The position numbers and the translations under genes were made by a program. The notes below the pieces were generated by a model. That model did not search any database, was not told the DNA's origin, and worked only from the letters and a program-made list of their open reading frames with translations. A DNA stretch of 64,000 nucleotides, from the NCBI GenBank assembly GCA_032209605.1, contig JASFXZ010000010.1, forward strand, positions 10,871,385 through 10,935,384. The letters run 5' to 3'. Source of the stretch: Mactromeris polynyma. Taxonomy: Eukaryota > Mollusca > Bivalvia > Venerida > Mactridae. Below, piece after piece: positions 48,235 to 59,189 of the stretch; the stretch's first letter is position 1, and each line of letters starts with the position of its first letter.

Positions 48235-48850
48235 ATGTGGAATAAAGTCTGTTCAGTTACCTCAGTTGCTTGAGCTTGGGATTGTCACCCAGTGGGTCCC
48301 AGTTTGGTTCGCGGGCAATTTATCCGTGACATTCACCTCTGATTCATGTCGGGAAGTTGTCAGCTGCTTATGGGAAGGGAAACATTCGGAAAACCTCGGC
48401 TAACCACGTCCAGTGCCTCGGATGTTCGTTAGGCACTACTTTTGGAAATACCATTTGAATATCATGTAAACAATATGGCGGCCTGAACGCTGGAGTTCTG
48501 ATGAAATGGGATTAAAATCACATATTTAAGCTATATGAAGACTTAAATAATTATGTGAGTTTTTAATTAGAAATGACGACGATAATCCATTTCTTATGTG
48601 AATTTATCGAAGTTATTTTGTAGTTAAATCTGTATTACAAGAAGTATTTTTTGACCGCACAAAATGTTGAATTTTGCCACATCGTGCTCCGCCTGACATA
48701 CACTAGAGGATGTTCGTAGAGTAAAAAAGTGGTACGGAAATATCTGAGAGCTGTCGAGAATGGGAAGGGAAAGTCTGTTCAGGTTGATAATTAATTCCAG
48801 GAAAAACTGGTTTGGTCAACAGAACACAATTATAGATAAATGTAAAAAAA
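48235..48850 (+). mobile_element. tRNA-SINE split or duplicated around 300 bp of other DNA
   Basis: The head GGTCCCAGTTTGGTTCGC (B-box-like) and body GATTCATGTCGGGAAGTTGT plus AGCTGCTTATGGGAAGGGA end near 48410. At 48755-48850 a second SINE tail begins GAATGGGAAGGGAAAG and continues AATTAATTCCAGGAAAAACT. Either an insertion split one SINE or two copies lie together. Confidence 0.55.
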
Positions 48851-49196
48851 ATGTTTAAAAAAGGCGTTAACACAGATAAAAAACAAAACAAAGCATGTGA
48901 AATAATTTACCTCATACAGGAATTTAAGTCAAAAATATTAATGCTTTAGTTTCAGTGAAAGCACGTCATATAATATTCATGTTCCAATGTGCCTCAGGAT
49001 GGTCGTTAAATATTTTCATCTGAACAAAGTTCGTAAATGGCTTACTGAGACTTAAATAAGTTCTCCCATGAATTATTAAGATATTTTTTTTAAAAATTGA
49101 AATGAAGTGAAAAGATGCATGTACTTATCTGTACGAAACTAAAAGAGCAAACATCATTGGTGATCCTTTCTTTGTGAGCCGATTCTTTTTCTGTGC

Positions 49197-49500
49197 AGCC
49201 GTACTAACGTGGGTTTGCTATTTGCATATCAGTGTTGTGTAAACCAATCAAATTTTACGTTAACCACCAAGGCAATTTCTCTTTAACCGAACAACGTTTG
49301 TAACCTTGAAGCGGATTGGTTAACCTTTCAATAAAGGGTACGTTACCATACCGAAATCCACTGAATTTCGGTGAATTTACCGAAATCCATTTAAGATCTG
49401 GAGTGACCAGCAATCATATCATCGCGACATTTTTATGTTGCACAACAAATCTTAACCTTCGCATTACGCCAACTATCTTTTTTCAAGATATTTCTTGGTG
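49197..49500 (+). mobile_element. GCCGTACTAACG repeat, copy 3
   Basis: GCAGCCGTACTAACGTGGGT, GCTATTTGCATATCAGTGTT, CCGAACAACGTTTGTAACCT and TTTTTTCAAGATATTTCTTG. The 128-codon frame at 49316-49702 is an accident of this repeat and its flank. Confidence 0.78.
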
Positions 49501-50283
49501 TTTAGGAATATTTATTTCTAACTTTATTTCAAAACTATTGAGTTTAATAAAAATAAAAATAAATCTTTTGAGTATTGATTATCCCCTAAATTATGAGTTT
49601 TCCTACACCTTATTGAAGTCCCCTGATTTGATCTTTCATCTGAAGAAAAATTTAAAAGAGTTAAAATTTTTGAAGTATTTAAATATAACATCATCAACAT
49701 GATATGGTGTTTTGAGCAAACAAAATATTTCATAATGTGGTAATATTCAGTTGTTATTGCTTTACACTTGAATGCTTCATGAACTCAACTTTTTTACATG
49801 TACTTGGCTCTTTTTTAACAATTTTGCAATCAGATAAGAGACAACTATGTTTGTTTGTTATGTGGATTTCAATGTAACCTAGATAAATATTGACATCCTA
49901 GGTAGAACGATTGTACTTTCATGTAAGATAAGTGGGACAAGGTGTCACTGTGTCTTTAGGTGAGATGGGCAGGTGCAATTAGTCAACGTCGCACTCGGAT
50001 TTAAGGGGACGTATGTTACCCATAATGCTGTACTGGTAGATCCTTTTTTGTATCCATACCTAAGGGCTGCATTATAGTTAAACGTAGTTCAGTTATTTTC
50101 GGTCGTTCTGGCTCGGTTCTGTTTTCGAGACAGTTTTGCTAGTATTCGGTTCGGTTAATGTACATACAATCTTATATAGTCTTTGAGTGTACATTCTAAT
50201 TCCTTTCTAAATGGTCTCTTTTGATAATGTCATTAATTGACTATAATTGTTTAAATGACCCTTACTTTATAATAAAGTAATGT

Positions 50284-50378
50284 TTTGAGGAACACGAAAA
50301 ATCAGTCTATGGCGCTTCTGGGATTCGAACCCAGGTCGTCGGATTGCCGGTCCGTTATGCTAAAATTCATGCGTAATT
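50284..50378 (-). mobile_element. tRNA-SINE fragment, CGAAAAATCA family, minus strand
   Basis: GAGGAACACGAAAAATCAGT, then GCGCTTCTGGGATTCGAACC, the complement of a strong B box (GGTTCGAATCCC). GGTCCGTTATGCTAA is the A-box side. It matches the plus-strand copy at 19.1 kb. Confidence 0.78.
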
Positions 50379-50592
50379 GTAAAAAAATATTCTTGTTCAA
50401 AGATTAATGATGAAAATTGATGAACTGTAAAAACATTGGGTGTATAAGATCTCCTCAATATGTTGCAGGTTTCTGTGCATTTTAATACATTTGTATATAT
50501 ATTACATTTTGACTGAAAATTTCCATTATTTTTCCGGCTACTGAATTTGTTAACCTATATTTTAGAAGAACTGTAATGTTAATTATTGCAAA

Positions 50593-50776
50593 TACAGTAA
50601 AACCTTACTTCAAGACCACCTCAATAATAATTAAGAACATCTCAAAATTAAGAACACAATTTTCAAGTGCAATTTCACAGTTTTGCTCTTTATTGAACCT
50701 CCATATTAAGACCACCTCAATAATAAGACCAGTTTTCAAGGGTCCCAAGGGTGGTTTCATTATTGAGGTTTTACTG
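50593..50776. mobile_element. ACAGTAAAACCTC MITE, near full length
   Basis: ACAGTAAAACCTTACTTCAA at the left and CATTATTGAGGTTTTACTGT at the right. Internal CCTCAATAATAAGACC and GGTCCCAAGGGTGG are shared with 21.3 and 51.15 kb copies. Confidence 0.82.
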
Positions 50777-51149
50777 TTCATGTATACAGTGGTTTTATAA
50801 TACAGATTTGATAATGACACCTGTATGAGGTGACCTGTCAACAGGGTCGGCTTAATCATTATTGTGTCTCCGGTAAACGTTTTATTATATTCACTGTAAG
50901 GGTGATGTACTCTTAATTGGGGACAGACGACAGTATGCAAAATATGTTAGTGATTTATGATGTGAAAAACTATTATGACCTTAATATGTTAATTAGTACT
51001 GTTTATAACTTATTAAGTGCTAATGAACTTGACTTCTTCGTAATTTAACAGTCAGTCATCTCAACTTCGGAGATACATGTACAAGTAAAGAATCAAAATA
51101 GATTGCAACAATATGTCATGTTTTGACTATACCATTTATATTAACCATT

Positions 51150-51342
51150 TACCGTAAAACCTCACTTAAAGACCCCCACCTCAATAATAAGACCAACTCG
51201 ATATTAAGACCACACTTTTCAAGTCCATTTTCACTGTTTTGCTCTTTATTCAACCTCGATATTAAGACCACCTCAATATTAAAACCCAGTTTTCAATGGT
51301 CCCAAGGGTGGTCTTATTATTGAGGTTTTACTGTATATGGGG
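51150..51342. mobile_element. ACAGTAAAACCTC MITE, near full length
   Basis: TACCGTAAAACCTCACTTAA at the left and TTATTGAGGTTTTACTGTAT at the right, with palindromic GACCACCTCAATATTAA and GGTCCCAAGGGTGGTCTTA inside. About 190 bp with no coding capacity. Confidence 0.83.
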
Positions 51343-52265
51343 AATTTATGTAGTTAAAGCTAAAACGAGATTATTGATTCTTTCTCGACTATTTATTATT
51401 AGCTAAGATCTGTTTATTTCAGCCTAGAGCAATCCATAATGCTGGCCCTATTAATACTCTCCCATGTTTACACCAGTTTTTTACAAAATGAAGTATTGTT
51501 TACACAGTTGTGGGTTACCAAGGATTCTGTTTACATCCGTTATTTACAAGAGCTAGGTTTTCCCTTGCAGGGGGAATTCGTAATTGAACTTATATTTATA
51601 CAACATCGTGAAACATAAACAATGCAAAGAAAAGCCTGAAGAGATAATAAATATATATACGGGGCTAAAGTAGAAAATATGTTTGTATGCTCTTACGTGA
51701 GACATTTGTTTTGGTGGGCTATGTTTAATCAGTATTATAACTAATATATTTCAGTGTGCCGAATGTAAACACTAAACAAGTTTTGTTAATCGACATTGTA
51801 TTGATGGGGGCTCTATATTTGTTAAGCCTGTTCAATTCTTTGATTTCACAGAAAAGAAATCGACAATTTCGCAGTTTCGAGAATGGTTTAGACAGGTTTT
51901 GGTGCTCACTGGAACAAATAAGCTATTTAATGCAATCAACAAATGTGCGAAGTAAAACGTAACAGTGCAATTTTCGGATACATATGTTTTTGGTACGCTG
52001 AGATGGAAAAGGGTTTTGTGCAAACAACAAGGATTTTCCTCTAAACTTTTGTTTATACAGCTTTGATGAAAACAAACAAAAACATTTTCTCGAGAGACAG
52101 CTGAGCAAACATGTTCCTGTTGTACGCCTTCCCATAAGCTTACGTAAGTTTCAAGTGGCGTGTATTGTGCATTGTCTTCTTGGCTTCTGTCGGTGTCTGT
52201 CCATCTGTTCGTTCAGTTTGTCTGTCCATCTGCCTGTTTGTCTTCCAGAAGTTTAGGCAACAGCA

Positions 52266-52595
52266 GGGCTCTAGAAATCAAGTAGCCCGACGTCCTGGAC
52301 TAGTCTAATGCTGAATCGGGCTACCAACAGTTGAGTTGAAGTTAGTCCCGGACAAGTCTATTTTTAGAGCTAAGCAACATCAGCAATTGTTCAGTTGTAA
52401 GTCAAACCTTAGAATCCCACAAATACATACATGTGAATTTGAATTTTAGATTGTGAAGCTATCATTATGTATGATTATTTGTCACTAAATTCACTGATAT
52501 TCTCAGACAACTAGCTTCCTATGTCGGACAAGTCAAATTTTACATTTCCATCAGTACGGGACAAGTGTCTTTGAAAAAAATAAATTCTAGAGCCC
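52266..52595. mobile_element. GGGCTCTAGAA MITE, complete
   Basis: GGGCTCTAGAAATCAAGTAG at the left and AAATTCTAGAGCCC at the right are terminal inverted repeats bounding about 330 bp. GACGTCCTGGACTAGTCTAA and TCGGACAAGTCAAATTTTAC are internal. Related copies are at 21.98 and 44.70 kb. Confidence 0.82.
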
Positions 52596-53215
52596 CGCAC
52601 TCCTTCCCTACCGCCTGTCAGTCCGTGTGTCTGTTCTCCTACCAGCTGTAAGTCTTGTTTCGATCACCTTCAATGAAACCATCAACAGGAGCCCAAAAAC
52701 CATTTATGTGAAGGGCATCGGAAGTGAAATATTCTGTTCATCTAGGCTGAACTTTTTCTACAATTTCAGGACCACATGCACAACGTTACTTTTTACTTGG
52801 GTAGGTGACACATGGCCATGACAATTAGCCCGGTCTAGTTCGCTTAAATTGATCAATGTATTCCTTAGTGAATTTATTTAAAATAATTTGATATGATTGT
52901 CAATATGTGATAAAATGGTTTATACGACACTAATCCTGTACAAAACAAAACCGCTAATGAATACAGATCTATTTACATTGTATTGGGAGTATTGTAAAAA
53001 CGTCTGATGTTCTGTTTATTTTGACACTCAACGGCCTAAATTTGAAATGATGAAGCTCACATATTTTGTTGTTGACTGCTGGAGACTTGAGCCATATGTT
53101 GTACTGCAAGTAATTAATGAAAGTATAGCAAGTTTAGTATTCACTGATGAGAATAATATATTGATGGTTTGATGTAAAACTATTGTAGATCTAACTGCTT
53201 CTTTTTATGCCCCCT

Positions 53216-53442
53216 TTGGAAGAAAAGAGGGCATATTGGTTTGCATATGTCGGTCGGTCCGTCTGTCCGGTCGTCCGTAACCTTTTCGTTTCCGATCAAT
53301 AACTCAAGAACCCCTTGACCTAACATCCTCACACTTGGTCCGCACATTTATCTTGGGTAGCAGAGGAACCCTGTAGATTTTGGGGTCGCAGGCTCAAAGG
53401 TCAAGGTCACAGGGGCATAATGTTTGACAAACATCTCTTGTT
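53216..53442 (+). mobile_element. TATGCCC-family repeat, copy 2
   Basis: TTATGCCCCCTTTGGAAGAA, GTCGGTCGGTCCGTCTGTCC, CAAGAACCCCTTGACCTAAC, ATCTTGGGTAGCAGAGGAAC, GGTCAAGGTCACAGG and ACATCTCTTGTTG, colinear with 13.998 kb. Confidence 0.82.
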
Positions 53443-53713
53443 GTATGGTGAAATATAATTTTGAATTCTTAGATTGAGTCTGTCCTATAATGTTCTTGCA
53501 TTGTCTTAAAGAATTATCTTTAAGCAAATTTTAATTAGCAAATTATTATCTTATTATGGTATAATGGCTTTAAAGTGGTACCGACATTCCATTGTCATCC
53601 TTAACTTTTAACTTAACGTCTTCATGTTGCAGCCCCTTCCCGATACCGGCCCCTTGACCCAGTTCCCAGCCCCTGACCTGTTACCATGGCGATGTATTTA
53701 ATATACTATGTAT

Positions 53714-53862
53714 GTAGTGAAACCTCAGACTACTATTGGTTCGGAAGAAGGATACTCTTAGTTGTAAAGTGGTTTGTTTATCAACTTAAGATATGGTAGA
53801 AAAATACTGGTCCATGAAACTATTAATGAAATGGTGGTGTTGAAGTGAGGTTTTGCTATACT
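53714..53862. mobile_element. ACAGTAAAACCTC MITE, degraded copy
   Basis: Left end TGTAGTGAAACCTCAGACTA and right end GAAGTGAGGTTTTGCTATAC. Confidence 0.55.
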
Positions 53863-54544
53863 TGGACACTGAATGAATTTTTCATTATAGTGTATTTGTT
53901 TATCTCAAAATAGCATATTTAGTTTCTTAAAGATTATTTTCTAGTCCTAATTTGGCACATGGTTGAACTAGAAGTGAAAACAATGTTGGCTCACAGGTTT
54001 AATTTCCATAAGGGCTTTGTATTTCATACCTATTGTGTGAATTGTAAATCTTGGGTAATTTAGTCACGTACATGTAGTATATTTACTTACTGTTCCAAAA
54101 CCTTGCTGACATATTAACAATATGTGTATCAATATGTTTATTGCGACAATACCATATTTATGTAAATATGCTAGTCACATTGAACATTTTTATTGATTGA
54201 ACGTTTAGAATGGTATGATTCAGGTTACAAATATGAAATTATTGAGTAAAGTAACTATTTAGTTTGATATTATAGAATTGCTTTGTTTTTGACATTTTGA
54301 TCTCCTGTACTTTTGAAATTCTTTTATTTACGTACGGTAGGTTATGAAATTAGCTGCAAGTATTTATGGACTGCTTTCAAAGTAGCAATTATGTCAGTAT
54401 TTGTTTTACTTCAGAATTGTTTAAAATTACGCATCTCAACTTCAAATCTCAAATACCCCATCTAAATGAAGTGTGTGGACTTCAAATAAAAAAAATACAT
54501 TTAAATTAATTTTATAGACTTTGAATCTAGAGTATCACATCTGA

Positions 54545-54812
54545 ATGAATTCTATGAACTTTGAATCAGACATCTAACATATAACTGAAGTCTATAGACT
54601 TGACATCAGAAATCTAACATATTACTGAAGTCTATAGACTTGACATCAGAATTAAATCTAACATATTACTGATGTCTATAGGATTGGCATCAGAAATCTA
54701 ACATGTAACTTACGTCTATAGACTTGACATCAGAATTAAATCTAACATATTACTGAAGTCTATAGACTTGACATCAGAAATCTAACATGTAACTTGTGTC
54801 TTTTGACTTGTA
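54545..54812 (+). repeat. Minisatellite, about 45-bp period
   Basis: About six units of GAAGTCTATAGACTTGACAT plus CAGAAATCTAACATATTACT, some with inserted TTAAAT. GTCTATAGAC is a 10-bp palindrome within each unit. Confidence 0.88.
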
Positions 54813-54890
54813 ATCTGAAATCTGGAATCAAAATGTAATTCTAGTTGTCTATTATTCTTGACAATTAAGGGATACATTGTACTTATGAAA

Positions 54891-55042
54891 ACGGTGAAAC
54901 CTCAATAACAAGACCACCATTAGGTCCGCAAAAAGTTGGTCTTAGTTGTGAGATAAACTTATTATCAAGTTAATTAAAATATGGTTTTACTAATGAGGTG
55001 GTCTTAAATTTGATGTTTTCTTTACGTGAGGTTTTACTGTAG
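54891..55042. mobile_element. ACAGTAAAACCTC MITE, copy
   Basis: ACGGTGAAACCTCAATAACA at the left and TTACGTGAGGTTTTACTGTA at the right, with GACCACCATTAGGTCC and GAGGTGGTCTTAAATTTGA inside. Confidence 0.7.
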
Positions 55043-56139
55043 TCTGTATTTCATTTCATGATAACTGATCAAGTATTAGGATGTTATTTGTCTAAATTCT
55101 TTATCAGATAGGCCAGTTGATAAATAATTACTTGAATAAAATTGATCTGATAATTTAACTGACAAAATTGAAGCTATATTTCGAGGTGTTGGTGTGAGAA
55201 CCAGCTATCTCTGAATAATTTTATTAAGGAGATGGTAGATTCTGGCTTTAACCCCACGATTTACAAAGATAAACCACTGCCATACTGTTGTTTATGTTGA
55301 CACTGATCAAAAATTTTCCTGCTTTTCCCTGTTGTCATATTGTTACATATAAAAGTATCACATACAGTAACTAATGTCATGTATATTGATTTATAGCTTT
55401 GTGCTGATTTGTCAACATCTGTTTAGTAGTGTATTTATTTTGTTGTTTCAAGCGAGAGACATATTGCCTGTGCTATTATTGGTATCACAGGAGTTTGTGT
55501 GACCTTCGAAACATTCATTGACACAATTATTGTTTTCCCCGCCAGATCCACGAATATTTGCAGAAGTGCTATAATATAATCAAGATCAAAGGGAGCTAAC
55601 TCTAGACAGTTCTGATTTCTAGAATTTATATGGATTGTTCATTTTGATGCGTTATGTATACACTTGCAGACAAGCTACTTTAATACTTGTATGAACTATT
55701 TCTTAATTGAATTGTAAAACGTTTAATACGCTTATAATAGCTACCATATACTTCTTTGTTGACGTACCGAAGTGACGCTTAATAGCTAGAATACATTAAA
55801 ACGAAATATGTTACTTATTTAATATACAATGACTTCCTATAATTCATGTTCTAAATTTGAACTAATTTACATGAAAATTATATCTTAAATTACCATATTT
55901 TCTTTGGTTTTATGTTTGTGAACATATTAATCTTACTTTCTGCTTGATTCAAGGATTTCAAGCGCTAACGTTTAGAACTCAATTTTTGTGCTATCACTTG
56001 GACGTGTATAAATTTGCTCATGTCCGTCCGTATGTCCTGAAAAACTTGTGGTTTGCACAACTCCTTTATGAATTGATAGTTCCCACATTTACAATATTTA
56101 CCTCCCTTGTTTTGAAGTGTCGGCCATGTTGATTCTGAA

Positions 56140-56264
56140 GCAAGTTGGTCTTAGTTGTGAGGTGGTCTGATTATTAAGTGAAAGTATGGGGAAAAAAATG
56201 GAAATGGATCCACAATAATATTTTCTTAATCATGAGGTGGCCTTTAAATGAGACATTACTGTAT
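56140..56264. mobile_element. ACAGTAAAACCTC MITE, right-hand fragment
   Basis: GTTGGTCTTAGTTGTGAGGT, ATCATGAGGTGGCCTTTAAA and GAGACATTACTGTATT match the family's right half. Confidence 0.55.
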
Positions 56265-56801
56265 TACTGAATACATAAGATCATACAATTTATTGTCATA
56301 CCTTGTGGATACATGAGTGCAAATGTGGTTTGTTGTTTAGTACATGAGTGTCAAGAAATATGTCTCCATTTTAAACTGTTTGGTTAATATAGGTTATATT
56401 TTCATTCATATATATGCCTGGAGCATTGCTATGTAAATCATACATATGAAATTTTCACCATTTTAGTGTTTTTTCTCAGAAATTTGCTCTAGGTAACTTA
56501 AGGCTATTGAAAATGTTGAATTAGAGATTTTGAACATTAATGTCAGTTACTACTTATTGTGAGCATGTGGACATTAACTGCATAGTTGATTATTCTTGTA
56601 CATGTATTTATGGAACCGAAAGTCAAGGTCACTGTAACTATGTATTTAAGTATGTGTTTATTTTCTAATTGAAGAGTTGTCCTACTTATAGTACACATAT
56701 TTAATGTTTGAATTTTGAATGTTGGTATTTTTGTTGCAATTGTCTGGTACGTTGTCCACCGTCAGGAACCGTCCTTGTAAAATTGTGATGTTGATCTTAT
56801 A

Positions 56802-57181
56802 CACTGCCGTCCAAAAGTTTCTTCACACTTGAATATTTTGAATTTCGTTACTTTTTCTGACAGAATTTCAAAGAAAAACGTGTATGACCATGAAGTAAAA
56901 TTATTCATCCCACTTCTGTGATGGATAGTTAAGAATTAACAATTTGCACATCTTGTCAGCTGAATCAATTGGCCTGCATCCCAAACCAATGTATGTGTGT
57001 AACTGATTGATCTGATCAGAAAATAAGATAATTTGTTTCAGTACAAATTTATGAATACTTCTACAGAAATTTATTGCTGTCTTAAAAAGCATTTTCGTTT
57101 TATTGCATGTGAAACAAATATGAAAATACATTAATTGCAATGGGAATTGTCAAAGTGTGAAGAAACTTTTGGACGGCAGTG
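56802..57181. mobile_element. Tc1-like MITE, about 380 bp
   Basis: CACTGCCGTCCAAAAGTTTC and its complement GAAACTTTTGGACGGCAGTG are terminal inverted repeats that extend into CTTCACACTTTG-type sequence for about 30 bp. Both sides are flanked by TA, the Tc1/mariner target duplication. The end motif with CCAAAAGT is typical of Tc1-like elements. The inside has no transposase, so it is nonautonomous. Confidence 0.85.
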
Positions 57182-57514
57182 TATATTTCAGTTACCAGTA
57201 ACATTTCTTGTACAAGGATGCTAAATAAACTAGAAAAGTGGTATTCACTTAAAATAGATTTATTGCTATCACTATAAATGATCAGAATATTATGGTGTAA
57301 CGTTTTCAATGAAATATAAATAGCATTTTGAACCAGTTCAGTTTTGGAATGGTTCTATCTGCCGTGACTTTTAATGGGCGGAGTTTTGTCTAACCAGTAA
57401 AATTCATGAAAGGAGTTTTGCCTGCCTTAGTAAGAGAGATGGTAGGGGTTTTGTTTTCAGGTTTTTTTTCCTGCTTCTCATTTCTAACTTTTTGCCTTTA
57501 TTTCTGTATTTCAG

Positions 57515-57715
57515 GCGTTATGTCATCTGTTGACATGCATCAGGCATGGAAAGATATGACGGCATCTCAGGGTTCTAATGACGACCCTCTTAAATCTATG
57601 GTAACTAATGGGACCAGTTTAGGGGCTTTGAATGGAACAAGTCTTGGTATGAACCATCTGCTACAAGGGTCCATGCTTGGAGCGAATGGCATTACAGCAG
57701 ACACATTTTCATTAG
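57515..57715 (+). CDS. FoxP: FoxP coding exon 5: linker with the AWKDMT-type motif
   Basis: The exon runs from GTATTTCAG|GCGTTATG to TTAG|GTAAGAG, 201 nt. It enters needing two bases (G+GC = Gly) and leaves with one base of a Gly codon. It encodes VMSSVDMHQAWKDMTASQGS followed by a Gly/Asn/Ser/Leu linker with a duplicated NGTSLG motif (residues about 31-45). The HQAWKDMT segment corresponds to the IQQLWKEVTG-type motif that vertebrate FoxP proteins carry between the Q-rich region and the zinc finger. The phase join to exons 4 and 6 is exact. This linker is normally poorly conserved apart from the Trp motif, as seen here. Confidence 0.93.
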
Positions 57716-58170
57716 GTAAGAGTTTGTGATAATTGGTTAAACTTAGATCTGGTCTGTGCATTACTGTGTTAAAATAATTTTGTCATAATCTATTTGTCTG
57801 GACAGATTGTTGTGATATCATTTTGTTACAGACCATATGATTGGTCAAATTTTTGTAAGATCATTTATTACTGACCATATGATTGGTCATATTTTTGTAA
57901 GATCATTTATTACAGACCGTATGATTGGTTAACTTTTTGTAAGATCATTTATTACAGACCGTATGATAGGTCTGATTTTTGTGAGATCATTTTGTTACAG
58001 GTCATATGATTAGTCTGATTTTTGTGAGCTCATTTTGTTACAGGTCATATGATTGGTCAGATTTTTGTGAGATCATTTTGTCACAGGCCATTTGATTGGT
58101 CAGATTTTGTGAGATCATTTTGTTATAGATCATATGATTGGTCAGATTTTGTGAGATCATTTTGTTACAG
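57716..58170 (+). other. FoxP: FoxP intron 5 (455 bp), mostly a splice-acceptor repeat array
   Basis: Donor GTAAGAG, acceptor TTTTGTTACAG. From about 57806 onward the intron is a tandem array whose final unit is the real 3' splice site. The first 90 bases show no feature beyond AT-rich intron sequence. Confidence 0.93.
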
Positions 58171-58187
58171 GTCATATGATTGGTCAG
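57806..58187 (+). repeat. 42-43-bp array of decoy 3' splice sites ending in exon 6
   Basis: Nine successive units of GATCATTTTGTTACAG then GTCATATGATTGGTCAGATT and TTTGTGA. The acceptor positions fall at 57831, 57873, 57915, 57957, 58000, 58043, 58086, 58128 and 58170 (spacings 42,42,42,43,43,43,42,42). The last is the real exon 6 acceptor, and the exon's first 17 bases belong to the unit. Seven decoys keep AG; the one at 57873 reads TG. Early units also contain TTTTTGTAAGATC, a donor-like motif. Confidence 0.95.
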
Positions 58188-58297
58188 CCTGCTGTTACAT
58201 TGAAAACTGAGAATGGATTGAATCCTCTGTTCAGACACGGTGTATGTAAATGGCCTGGTTGTGATACTGAATGTTCCGATGTGTCTGTCTTCACAAA
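58171..58297 (+). CDS. FoxP: FoxP coding exon 6: C2H2 zinc finger, N-terminal part
   Basis: The exon runs from GTTACAG|GTCATATG to CACAA|GTAAGAT, 127 nt, entering with two bases of Gly and leaving with two bases (AA) of Lys. It encodes GHMIGQPAVTLKTENGLNPL, then FRHGVCKWPGCDTECSDVSV and FT. VCKWPGC holds the two zinc-binding cysteines (CX4C); the two histidines are in the next exon. The HGVCKWPGC core is almost identical to all FoxP proteins I know. In FoxP the finger and adjoining leucine zipper mediate dimerisation needed for DNA binding by the forkhead domain. The first 17 bases of this exon (encoding HMIGQ) are part of the intron 5 repeat unit. Confidence 0.97.
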
Positions 58298-58686
58298 GTA
58301 AGATTTCAAACTGTTTATGTTATGTGATAAAATATGAAAGGGAGGCCAAAATTAATAAATGTCTGTTGGCTGTCTCCCTACCTACCACAATTTCTCAGCT
58401 CCAAATATTTTTGTTCCTTGGCATGAGTTTGTTTCTTAATCGATGGATGTGTAGTTACCCAATTCCTTACAAAAAGAAAGATTTTCACAAGAAATAATTG
58501 ATAACCTGCCTCCCTAGCGTCACACTGTTGAGTTGGGAGACAGGAAACAAAGACTTTGTGAATGTGGCCTCAATTCACTTTTTTTCTTATTTGATAGTTA
58601 TGCTACTGTTTTTTTTTGTCTGACATAACACCACGTTGATGTCTCTTGTTTATACTCCCTGGGAGCAACACATGACCATATTTGTA

Positions 58687-58803
58687 ACTAATGCCTGTTA
58701 CCCTTACAAAACCCAGCAGTTGATTCCTCATAGGAATGCAACCGTTTGTACTACATGTATGAGGAATCAACTGCTGGGTTTTGTCACGGTAACAGGCATT
58801 AGT
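58687..58803. repeat. Foldback with about 46-bp arms in intron 6
   Basis: ACTAATGCCTGTTACC...ACAAAACCCAGCAGTTGATT...CCTCATA pairs with TATGAGGAATCAACTGCTGG...GTAACAGGCATTAGT around a loop of about 26 bases. The arms differ at only a few positions. No sibling copy is visible in the window. Confidence 0.9.
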
Positions 58804-59189
58804 AGCATTGTCTACAAATGAGTGCAGTTAACATATATTGTATATTACATAGCAATACATATATTGCATTACATTGCATTAATTGTATTGTACTATATTA
58901 GTTATAGGTGATTAGGATATTACATGCATAGCCATTAACTATGGAATTCATTAAGCATGATTACGGAAAATGATAAAAACGTGTCTTCACCGAATTCTTA
59001 TCATTGTATGAAAATGAGGCTAATAAATAAAATTATTTATGAACCAAATGTGATATTTTATTTATATCATGAATTGTATATAAACATTTTATTATCATAG
59101 AAAGCAGGTGTCACTGCTAGGCATTTGTGACATTACATCATTTGTTATTTCACTGATTAATTAACAAAACTAGTAGACAAGCGTTAAAG

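Larger units (their letters stand above)
45864..57514 (+). other. FoxP: FoxP intron 4 (11.7 kb)
   Basis: Donor GTAAGTT, acceptor CTGTATTTCAG|GCGTT. The 5' end carries a 77-bp array starting 12 bases from the exon. Further in are two copies of a GCCGTACTAACG element, SINE fragments near 48.2-48.85 kb and 50.28 kb, several ACAGTAAAACCTC MITEs, a GGGCTCTAGAA MITE (52.3 kb), a TATGCCC-family repeat (53.2 kb), a tandem repeat at 54.57-54.8 kb and a Tc1-like MITE (56.8 kb). Nothing supportable is seen at 46560-47550, 49500-50280, 51345-52260, 52600-53210, 53870-54565, 55050-56135, 56265-56795 and 57185-57510. Confidence 0.88.

Noticed and set aside
49316..49702. 128-codon open frame
   Set aside because: Its first half is a dispersed noncoding repeat (also at 14.23 and 47.55 kb) and the copies do not keep the frame.
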